Positions 1 to 5,057 of a stretch of 14,485 nt of DNA are shown piece after piece. The notes under the pieces were generated by a model. That model was not told the origin of the DNA. It searched no databases and was given only the letters and a program-made list of their open reading frames with translations. Within the stretch, counting starts at the first letter, position 1; each line of letters begins with the position of its first letter. Position numbers and translations under genes: made by a program. Origin of the DNA: an uncultured Bacteroidales bacterium (GTDB lineage Bacteria; Bacteroidota; Bacteroidia; Bacteroidales; Paludibacteraceae). Location: assembly GCA_937892015.1 (NCBI GenBank), contig CALAUY010000130.1:1-14485 (forward strand), in the 5' to 3' direction.

Positions 1-215
1 GGATCTCCATGCTCCATCGGCGCAAGATGCCCATGGTACATCGTGGGCGGATAGATCCCCTTACTCAGAAGCGCCATGAAGTATAACAGGATATTCGTTT
101 TTCCCACGTTCGTGTTGCCTTGAACAAGCGTTACCTTGGAAAGCGGCACAAATGGACGCCATAGCCATTCGACCTCCTTATTTACAACATCCCGCAACGG
201 CGCATTTGCAATCAT
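1..215 (-). CDS. AAA/RecA-like ATPase, N-terminal fragment (runs off the window)
   Basis: The first 71 residues of a leftward gene are present; the rest lies beyond position 1. The ATG at 213-215 is preceded on its own strand by AAAGGAGA at a normal distance, which fixes the start. The fragment shows a hydrophobic strand (KVTLVQG, residues 27-33) running into a Walker A loop G-N-T-N-V-G-K-T (33-40), then a helix, and ends in MEHGD. This layout fits the RecA/KaiC-like AAA ATPases common on Bacillota mobile elements and phages, related to RepA-type helicases. The loop is unusual in having Asn-Thr-Asn where the family more often has Asp-Pro-Gly. A role in replication or DNA repair of a mobile element is inferred from family and context; the motor domain beyond Walker A cannot be checked here. 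Confidence 0.7.
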   Translation of the reverse strand, partial: MIANAPLRDVVNKEVEWLWRPFVPLSKVTLVQGNTNVGKTNILLYFMALLSKGIYPPTMYHGHLAPMEHGD

Positions 216-254
216 TGTAATTCTCTCCTTTTGAACTGCATATCAAATCGAGAC

Positions 255-376
255 TCATTTTATCAGAGGCCAGGTCATTTTACCATGGACTCAGGTCATT
301 TTGTCAGCGTCCAAGCCCTTTGAAGCCGGATAAAGCCGGGTTTTGCGGCATCATTTTATCGTTTTATCGTTTTGTC
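255..376. repeat. TCATTTTRYC direct repeats, iteron- or IS-end-like
   Basis: Four copies of a ten-base motif are visible: TCATTTTATC at 255, TCATTTTACC at 275, TCATTTTGTC at 296 and TCATTTTATC at 351. The second and third share the longer CAGGTCATTTT. The first three are spaced 20 and 21 bases, about two helical turns, so all face the same side of the DNA. From 362 two shorter cores (TTTTATCG, then TTTTGTC) follow at about 8-9 bases. They may be protein-binding iterons or operators for the leftward ATPase, or one end of an IS21-like element, whose ends carry multiple repeats. No transposase is present in the window. Confidence 0.55.
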
Positions 377-480
377 ATGGGTGGGGTGCGTACTCCACGG
401 ACACGATAATTCCTTCTATTCTCCGAACATCTCCTTCTATATGCTGCCTATGCATTTCAAAGGGTTCCACCCTGTTAGAA

Positions 481-506
481 GTCTCAAGCTTCTTAGTTTT
501 TGAGAC
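481..506. other. Hairpin-forming inverted repeat
   Basis: GTCTCAA and TTGAGAC form a perfect 7-bp stem around a 12-base loop. A short T-rich stretch (TTTATTGTTT) follows on the + strand, so it could act as a weak terminator for rightward transcription. No rightward gene is visible upstream, so its role is open. Confidence 0.4.
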
Positions 507-510
507 TTTA

Positions 511-528
511 TTGTTTCACATGAAACAA
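511..528. promoter_or_regulatory. parS-like ParB-binding palindrome
   Basis: An 18-base palindrome with perfect 8-base arms and centre CA. Its inner 16 bases, TGTTTCACATGAAACA (512-527), differ from the known chromosomal parS consensus TGTTTCACGTGAAACA at one central base. parS is bound by ParB/Spo0J for DNA segregation. The substitution breaks the usual CACGTG core, so binding is not certain. No parA or parB gene is in the window. Confidence 0.5.
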
Positions 529-530
529 TT

Positions 531-547
531 TTCTTAGATTCTAAGAA
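531..547. promoter_or_regulatory. Operator-like palindrome upstream of the -35 box
   Basis: TTCTTAG and CTAAGAA form a perfect 7-base inverted repeat around ATT, seven bases before the -35 element of the promoter at 554-582. Size and position suit a dimeric regulator of the DUF5131 gene. The regulator is not identified. Confidence 0.4.
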
Positions 548-553
548 TTTCTC

Positions 554-582
554 TTGCGTTCGTCTTCCTTCCGTACTATACT
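554..582 (+). promoter_or_regulatory. Sigma-A-type promoter of the DUF5131 gene
   Basis: TTGCGT (554-559) and TATACT (577-582) are separated by 17 bases; the -10 box matches TATAAT at five of six positions. The start codon lies about 35 bases downstream of the expected transcription start, with GGAGG at 611-615 between. Confidence 0.55.
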
Positions 583-624
583 ATGGCCAGATAGATCCGA
601 CACTGAGAGAGGAGGTAGAACCAC

Positions 625-1389
625 ATGTCTGAAATCTGGAATCCCTGGCATGGTTGCCACAAGATTAGCGCTGGTTGTCTGAACTGCTATATGTTCAGGC
701 GTGACGCTGAATTCGGGAGAAATCCATCTGTGATCTTCAGGACGAAACAGTTTGACCTTCCGATCCAGCAAGGGAGGCGCCATGGCTATAGGCTTCTGCC
801 TGAGGACAGGTCTGTGTATGTCTGCCTCTCTTCGGACTTCTTTATCGCAGAGGCTGACCTCTGGAGAGACGATGCATGGGCAATGATCCGGGAACGCTCC
901 GATCTGGACTTCTACCTTATTATAAAGAGGCCGGAGCGGATCGCTCCCCACCTCCCCTCCGACTGGGGCAGCGGCTATGACAATGTCCATGTCTGCTGCA
1001 GCGTAGAGAATCAGATGGAGGCTGATCACCGTCTCCCTCTCTTCCTGGAACTCCCTCTTCCGCACAAGTCGATCATCCTTGAGCCGTTGCTTGAATCGAT
1101 CAACATCAGGAAATATCTGAATCGGTACGGGGATCAGATCGAGGAGATCTCGGCTGGAGGGGAATCGGGCCCTGGTGCGCGTCTCTGCGACTATGCCTGG
1201 GTGATGGAGATCATGCTCCAATGCGCAGAATACGACGTCCCCTTCCGATTTCATCAGACCGGAGCGAATTTCAGAAAAGGCGGAAGGGTTTACCACATTG
1301 ATCAAAAGGATCAAAAAGACCAGGCTCGTTTGGCTGGTATCGACTATCCGAATCCGAGTTTGACCAGTTGTCTAAAGAAACTGGGATAA
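625..1389 (+). CDS. DUF5131 family (phage Gp37/Gp68-like) three-cysteine protein
   Basis: A 254-residue protein beginning with the family signature WNPWHGC...SAGCLNCY. The three cysteines C11, C18 and C21 resemble an Fe-S or metal site placed at the N-terminus as in radical SAM enzymes, though the spacing (x6, x2) is not the canonical CxxxCxxC. Family members occur in phages, integrative elements and some defence regions, often beside a three-Cys-motif partner protein; no such partner is seen here. The biochemical function is unknown. The ATG at 625 has GGAGG nine bases upstream, so the start is firm. The gene opens the rightward set and lies 290 bases before the translesion polymerase gene, which suggests but does not prove a DNA-related role. 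The last ~40 residues are polar, with a repeated DQKDQKDQ run. Confidence 0.85.
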   Translation: MSEIWNPWHGCHKISAGCLNCYMFRRDAEFGRNPSVIFRTKQFDLPIQQGRRHGYRLLPEDRSVYVCLSSDFFIAEADLWRDDAWAMIRERSDLDFYLIIKRPERIAPHLPSDWGSGYDNVHVCCSVENQMEADHRLPLFLELPLPHKSIILEPLLESINIRKYLNRYGDQIEEISAGGESGPGARLCDYAWVMEIMLQCAEYDVPFRFHQTGANFRKGGRVYHIDQKDQKDQARLAGIDYPNPSLTSCLKKLG

Positions 1390-1431
1390 GTTGACGCTCG
1401 TAGAGGTCAGAGACTGTTCTGCGGAGTGAGA

Positions 1432-1490
1432 ATCAGTCTTGTGGGAACTACCTGGTTAGGAAGCTATCTGGTTATCAGTCGTGTGGGTAT
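1432..1490. repeat. Short interleaved imperfect direct repeats
   Basis: Two pairs of repeats overlap in the gap before the polymerase gene. ATCAGTC-N2-GTGGG occurs at 1432 and again at 1474. CTAYCTGGTTA occurs at 1448 and 1464 with one mismatch and a 16-base period. They could be remnants of local duplication or binding sites; no function is assigned. Confidence 0.35.
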
Positions 1491-1548
1491 CAGCCCAGAT
1501 CCATCACCTGATCTGATGGCCGTATATTCCTCCATCAAATAAACACAC

Positions 1549-1588
1549 AAAAAAACTGCAGGAGAACCCTGGAAAAGTATTCCTGCAG
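1549..1588 (-). terminator. Rho-independent terminator facing left, without an obvious gene
   Basis: CTGCAGGA (1556-1563) and TCCTGCAG (1581-1588) form an 8-bp stem with a 17-base loop. On the - strand the stem is followed directly by seven T residues (complement of 1549-1555) and a further T-rich stretch. The + strand has no T run after the stem, so the signal points left. No supported leftward gene ends here, so it would stop an antisense or regulatory RNA started inside or just before the polymerase gene. Confidence 0.5.
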
Positions 1589-1679
1589 CTATACAAAGCA
1601 AACCGAGAGCGGAGCTCCTGAGTTCCCTCTCATTATAGGTGGCCTCTGGCCATCGGTCAATGAATAGAGAGGTGATTCT

Positions 1680-3212
1680 ATGCTGCCACCGGCAAACACA
1701 GCGGCGTCCCTTGCTGCCTCCAGTGCCCCTGGAGCTCAGGCGAAAGCGATCTTCACCCGCAATGCGAACATCCACGATGACCCGACGGCCTTCTGGGCGC
1801 ATGACAAGGACCATCCGGTCTACATGATCATCGACCTCAAGAGCTTCTATGCCTCTGTGGAATGCGTCCTCCGTGGTCTCGATCCGATGACGACTGATCT
1901 TGTTGTGGCGGACAGGGAGCGGGGAGAAGGGACGATCTGTCTGGCGGTCTCCCCCTCACTCAAGGCGAAGGGTGTATCCGGCCGTGCCAGGGTCTACGAG
2001 ATCCCTACCTGCCTGACCTATATCTCTGCCACGCCCCGCATGGCGGAGTATGAGCGGGCCTCAGCTGAGATTTACGCGATCTATCTCCAGTACTTTGCCC
2101 CTGAAGACATCCATGTATACTCCTGTGACGAGGCCTTCATCGACATCACCGACTACCTGAGCCTCTATGGCATGACGCCAAAGGAACTGGGGATGGAGCT
2201 TATGAACGCGATTCTGGATACCACCGGCCTCCGTTCGACCTGCGGTCTCGGGACCAACATGTATCTCGCCAAGATCGCGCTGGACATTCTTTCGAAGCAC
2301 TCCGCCGGGTTTATCGGAATCCTGGATGAGGACCGCTACAAGGCGCTGCTCTGGGACCACACTCCGATTACGGACTTCTGGATGATCGCAGGAGGCAAGG
2401 CGCGCCGGCTCTCCCGGCTCGGGATCCACACCATGCGCCAGCTCGCAGAGACAGCTTTCGCCGACGATTCCAGCCTCTACAGGGAATTCGGCGTCGACGC
2501 CGAGATCATGATCGACCACGCCTTCGGCCGGGAGCCGGTAAGGATGTCTGACGTTAAGAGCTACAAGTCCTTGAGCCACAGCATCAGTATGGGGCAGGTG
2601 CTCATGCGGGACTACTCCTTCGATGAAGCTGAGACGGTCATCAAGGAGATGACCTGTGAGATCTGTCTCCGGATGGCGGGCCGGCAGGTCGCCACAAGCA
2701 CCATTGTATTCTTCGTGGCTTACAGCCACAGCTGGCTCGATGAGCACGGCCTTCCGGTCCCTCCCTCATCCGCCACGATCCGCCTGAAGACTGCGACCTG
2801 CAACGAGGATACCTGGATCCCCGCCATTATTGAGAAGTACGAAAAGCTGGTGCACAGAGATGTTCCGATCCGGAGAATCCAGATCTGCTGCGGCAGTCTC
2901 GTGGACAGAAAGACCTGCGGCTATCAGGTCAGCATGTTCGACGCAAAAGGCAATCTCATCCCCGATTTCGAGACAGCGCTCCAGCGCCAGGAAAAAGCTC
3001 AGAAGATGCACGCGACAGTTCTGAGCATCAAGGAAGCCTATGGCCGAAACGCTATCGTGAAAGGGACGAATCTGTTGAAGGCAGGGACTCAGATGGAGCG
3101 CAACTGCCAGATTGGAGGCCACAGAGCCGGGTCCTATGACCGCGTGGTTATGGAGAAAAACGCCCGTGACGTCCGGCACGTCAACCACAATGCGGTTCTG
3201 GCTGATTTGTGA
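1680..3212 (+). CDS. Y-family DNA polymerase (UmuC/ImpB/UvrX-like translesion polymerase)
   Basis: A 510-residue translesion polymerase, able in this family to copy past damaged bases. After a ~45-residue non-conserved N-terminal lead comes the first catalytic block IIDLKSFYASVE, with metal ligand D52 and likely steric-gate Y57. The second block is CDEAFID with D150 and E151. The fingers/palm and a thumb helix-hairpin-helix-like stretch (about 235-255) follow, then the little-finger region and a C-terminal block (about 465-490, with QIGGH) typical of Bacillota UvrX/ImpB-type enzymes. All catalytic acids are present, so it should be active. AGAGGTG upstream of the ATG at 1680 supports this start; the second Met before the catalytic core (M49) would remove the lead but lacks a clear ribosome site. 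No umuD partner or LexA-type box (GAAC-N4-GTTC) was seen. The umuC-like label is by similarity; it is not an E. coli UmuC orthologue. Confidence 0.93.
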   Translation: MLPPANTAASLAASSAPGAQAKAIFTRNANIHDDPTAFWAHDKDHPVYMIIDLKSFYASVECVLRGLDPMTTDLVVADRERGEGTICLAVSPSLKAKGVSGRARVYEIPTCLTYISATPRMAEYERASAEIYAIYLQYFAPEDIHVYSCDEAFIDITDYLSLYGMTPKELGMELMNAILDTTGLRSTCGLGTNMYLAKIALDILSKHSAGFIGILDEDRYKALLWDHTPITDFWMIAGGKARRLSRLGIHTMRQLAETAFADDSSLYREFGVDAEIMIDHAFGREPVRMSDVKSYKSLSHSISMGQVLMRDYSFDEAETVIKEMTCEICLRMAGRQVATSTIVFFVAYSHSWLDEHGLPVPPSSATIRLKTATCNEDTWIPAIIEKYEKLVHRDVPIRRIQICCGSLVDRKTCGYQVSMFDAKGNLIPDFETALQRQEKAQKMHATVLSIKEAYGRNAIVKGTNLLKAGTQMERNCQIGGHRAGSYDRVVMEKNARDVRHVNHNAVLADL

Positions 3213-3396
3213 TCTCAATAGCTCTTCAATTTTTCAGAATATTCTCTATAAATCCACATGATGCTCTTTCATTATTGTCCTAATTTTCGGACATCGAATG
3301 CAGTATCCTTACCTCAGTGGAAGACAACAGGCACTCCAACCGGCTCAGCCGGACGAAGATTTATAGATCGACCCAGCCGGATCAAGGAGGATTACG
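3213..3396. other. Intergenic leader with small palindromes
   Basis: Between the polymerase gene and the micropeptide lie three small symmetric elements: AGAATATTCT (3236-3245), TGTCC-N8-GGACA (3276-3293) and CCGGC-TCA-GCCGG (3340-3352). CAGCCGGA recurs near 3373. No convincing -35/-10 pair was found, so it is unclear whether the downstream genes have their own promoter. One of these could be a damage-response operator; none matches the known Bacillota LexA site. Confidence 0.35.
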
Positions 3397-3465
3397 ATGA
3401 TCGACATCAACGAACAGTATCAGAACGATGACTGGTTCTTCGAAGAGGACGATGAGGAAGAATAG
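3397..3465 (+). CDS. Acidic 22-residue micropeptide with strong ribosome binding site
   Basis: A very short frame starts at ATG 3397 and stops at TAG 3463. AAGGAGG at 3384-3390 sits six bases before the start, one of the best ribosome sites in the window, and this is the main reason for calling it. The peptide starts MIDINEQYQNDDW and ends in two Phe followed by eight consecutive acidic residues, giving a strong negative charge. No family is recognised. It stands between the translesion polymerase and the 105-residue acidic-tailed protein upstream of recA. It might be a regulatory micropeptide, a DNA-mimic-like effector, or a leader whose translation opens the downstream message. Function is unknown. 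Confidence 0.5.
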   Translation: MIDINEQYQNDDWFFEEDDEEE

Positions 3466-3504
3466 CTGAGGATAGAGAAGAGCAGCCGAGGATAACAAAG
3501 AGCA
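3465..3504. repeat. Imperfect 20-bp tandem duplication
   Basis: GCTGAGGATAGAGAAGAGCA (3465-3484) is followed directly by GCCGAGGATAACAAAGAGCA (3485-3504), 16 of 20 identical. A third 20-base stretch keeps GATA in the same phase and contains the GGGGGAGG ribosome site of the next gene. The purine-rich copies between two ribosome sites may be simple slippage products or an unstructured spacer. Confidence 0.4.
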
Positions 3505-3532
3505 GTTTACGATACAGGGGGAGGATTCAGGG

Positions 3533-3850
3533 GTGAATCGGAACAAACGTGTGGAGGCTCTTGCCGGGCACTACGAGCGTAAGGCTTTAAGGGAAGCCGG
3601 GTACGCAGAGAGATATCAGAGCGTCTGGTATCTAGATGAAGCTCTGGAGGCTGAAGCGATCGCCAATGCCTACAGAGCCGGGCTGGCTCTGATGGCCAGA
3701 GATATACTGCCAATCAGGAAACTCGTCGAAGCGATATGGGAGATCGAGGATAGATTGTGGTTCTTGATTGACCTCACGCTCGGCAGAAGCAGAGACGAAA
3801 TAGACGAAGATTTGGATTTAGCAGAGGACGAGGAGTACATGGCCTCATGA
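3533..3850 (+). CDS. Uncharacterised 105-residue protein with acidic C-terminus
   Basis: The GTG at 3533 has GGGGGAGG eight bases upstream, which supports this non-ATG start. The protein is predicted mostly helical and polar. Residues 1-31 are basic (RNKR, HYERKALR), the middle (33-60) is Ala-rich helix, 62-83 is amphipathic with Trp69 and Trp76, and 88-102 is strongly acidic (RDEIDEDLDLAEDEE). There is no signal peptide or membrane segment, and no family is recognised. It ends 37 bases before the recA ATG and is probably cotranscribed with it. Small proteins with an acidic C-terminal helix next to recA recall DinI-type RecA modulators, but no sequence similarity to DinI is seen; that is a contextual guess only. 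Confidence 0.7.
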   Translation: MNRNKRVEALAGHYERKALREAGYAERYQSVWYLDEALEAEAIANAYRAGLALMARDILPIRKLVEAIWEIEDRLWFLIDLTLGRSRDEIDEDLDLAEDEEYMAS

Positions 3851-3887
3851 GCCTGTGAGCCGCCTCCGCGATAGAAAGGATTTTACT

Positions 3888-5057
3888 ATGGGAAGACCGA
3901 AGGGTTCCAAGAGCACACCGAAAGAAGAGATCAGGACAGATAATACTGTCACCATCGATGACGCTACCCAGTCTGAGGACGCGAAGGATGTGAATGACTC
4001 CAAGGCCGCAAAGGCAGGAAAATCCGGCAAGGGCAAGAAGGACGCAAAGGCTCCTCTTGGCAAGATCGATGACGCCGATGCAAGGCAGACGGCTCTGAAT
4101 GCTGCAATCGCCCAGATGGAGAAGGCTTACGGCGAGGGGATCGTGATGAAACTCGGGGCCAACACAAGCATGACTGTGGAGGCAATCCCCACCGATATCC
4201 TTTCTCTTGACGTCGCTCTCGGAGTCGGCGGCCTTCCGAAGGGGAGAATCGTGGAGATTTACGGGCCGGAGTCCTCCGGGAAGACAACCTTTGCTCTCAC
4301 CGCTGTTGCTGCCATTCAGCGCCGCGGCGGTATCGCCGGGTACATTGACGCCGAGCACGCTATGGATCCGATCTACGCCAAGAACATCGGGGTGAACATT
4401 GATGAGCTCTATATCTCCCAACCGGACAGCGGCGAGCAGGCGCTTGAGATCTGCGACACCATGGTCCGCTCCGGAGCGGTCGATATCGTTGTCGTTGACT
4501 CGGTTGCGGCCCTGACACCCAAGGCCGAGATCGAAGGAGACATGGGGGATTCCCATGTTGGACTCCAGGCCAGGATGATGAGCCAGGCGCTCCGGAAACT
4601 GACCGCGAGCATCAGCAAAACCAACTGCATTGTGATCTTCATCAACCAGCTCCGTGAGAAGATCGGCGTCATGTTCGGCAATCCCGAGACGACCACCGGC
4701 GGTAATGCGCTGAAATTCTATTCGTCCGTCCGCCTCGACATCCGCCGCGGTACGGCCATCAAAGACGGAGACAACATCATTGGCAGCAACACGCGCGTCA
4801 AAGTGATGAAGAACAAAGTGGCACCGCCCTTCAAGAAAGCCGAGTTTGACATCATGTTCGGTTCGGGTATCTCTAAAGTGGGCGAACTAGTAGATCTCGG
4901 GGTCGAGTATGGTGTCATCACCAAGTCAGGCTCGTGGTTCTCTTACGGCGACACACGATTGGCGCAAGGTCGTGATGCCGTCAAGGCCCTCTTCGCAGAT
5001 AATGTAGAACTGGCGGAAGAAATAGAGCAGCAAATCCTTGCAAAAGTGCGCGGATAA
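3888..5057 (+). CDS. recA: RecA recombinase, hybrid of Clostridia-like N-part and Bacteroidales-like C-part
   Basis: RecA binds single-stranded DNA, drives strand exchange and triggers SOS cleavage of LexA-type proteins. The ATG at 3888 is chosen because AGAAAGGA lies seven bases before it; a GTG at 3855 lacks support. The product is 389 residues, longer than the usual ~340-350 because of a charged 60-residue N-terminal extension starting GRPKGSK. Core motifs are intact: Walker A GPESSGKT (126-133), catalytic-type E156 in DAEHA, Walker B ending D204, and loop L2 GVMFGNPETTTGG (260-272). The part up to about residue 255 (SISKTNCIVIFINQL) reads as Clostridia-type. From about 290 it reads as Bacteroidales-type (SGSWFSY, AQGRDAVKALFADNVELAEE). 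The stop abuts the ATG of the next gene with no spacing. The frame is open across the seam, but the hybrid may be an assembly product, so the intact protein may not exist in nature. Confidence 0.9.
   Translation: MGRPKGSKSTPKEEIRTDNTVTIDDATQSEDAKDVNDSKAAKAGKSGKGKKDAKAPLGKIDDADARQTALNAAIAQMEKAYGEGIVMKLGANTSMTVEAIPTDILSLDVALGVGGLPKGRIVEIYGPESSGKTTFALTAVAAIQRRGGIAGYIDAEHAMDPIYAKNIGVNIDELYISQPDSGEQALEICDTMVRSGAVDIVVVDSVAALTPKAEIEGDMGDSHVGLQARMMSQALRKLTASISKTNCIVIFINQLREKIGVMFGNPETTTGGNALKFYSSVRLDIRRGTAIKDGDNIIGSNTRVKVMKNKVAPPFKKAEFDIMFGSGISKVGELVDLGVEYGVITKSGSWFSYGDTRLAQGRDAVKALFADNVELAEEIEQQILAKVRG
4640..4760. other. Probable cross-phylum junction inside recA
   Basis: Left of this interval genes have Shine-Dalgarno sites and Clostridia-like proteins; right of it they have Bacteroidota promoters, no Shine-Dalgarno sites and Bacteroidales-like proteins. 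The interval encodes the RecA L2 loop region (about residues 252-291), among the most conserved stretches in bacterial proteins. Such a stretch could mislead an assembler or allow homologous recombination. The exact base cannot be placed because the two parents would be nearly identical here. Confidence 0.65.

Larger units (their letters stand above)
216..624. other. Non-coding divergent control region with repeats and palindromes
   Basis: About 400 bases lie between two divergently transcribed genes and show no convincing gene. They hold, in order, TCATTTT direct repeats (255-376), a hairpin (481-506), a parS-like palindrome (511-528), a second palindrome (531-547), a promoter (554-582) and the GGAGG ribosome binding site of the next gene (611-615). 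The number of symmetric elements suggests a regulatory, partition or replication region of a mobile element. That interpretation is inference. Confidence 0.6.

Noticed and set aside
101..110. Possible quinolone-resistance change in ParC (Ala where E. coli has Ser80); coordinates given are residue numbers
   Set aside because: HPHGDASIG is the ordinary Bacteroidota ParC sequence, so it is not evidence of acquired resistance.
351..376. CRISPR-like short repeat run (TTTTATCG TTTTATCG TTTTGTC)
   Set aside because: Units are too short, spacers are absent and no cas genes are present; it is treated as part of the direct-repeat region.
541..1314. Leftward open frame of 257 codons over the DUF5131 gene
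   Set aside because: It is antisense to a gene with clear family motifs and a good ribosome site, and its own sequence shows no recognisable domain.
1464..1814. Leftward frame of 116 codons around the start of the polymerase gene
   Set aside because: No domain and Arg-rich shadow composition. It also reads straight through the leftward terminator stem at 1556-1588.
2061..3218. Two leftward frames opposite the Y-family polymerase
   Set aside because: They mirror a polymerase with intact catalytic residues and have no own start signals or domains.
3533..3548. Possible LexA box (GAAC-N4-GTGT) at the start of the 105-residue gene
   Set aside because: One arm does not match GTTC, and it lies inside the coding start rather than in a promoter.
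3774..4556. Leftward frame of 260 codons opposite recA
   Set aside because: Shadow of recA. The composition (Gly/Leu/His/Cys-rich without motifs) is not that of a real protein.
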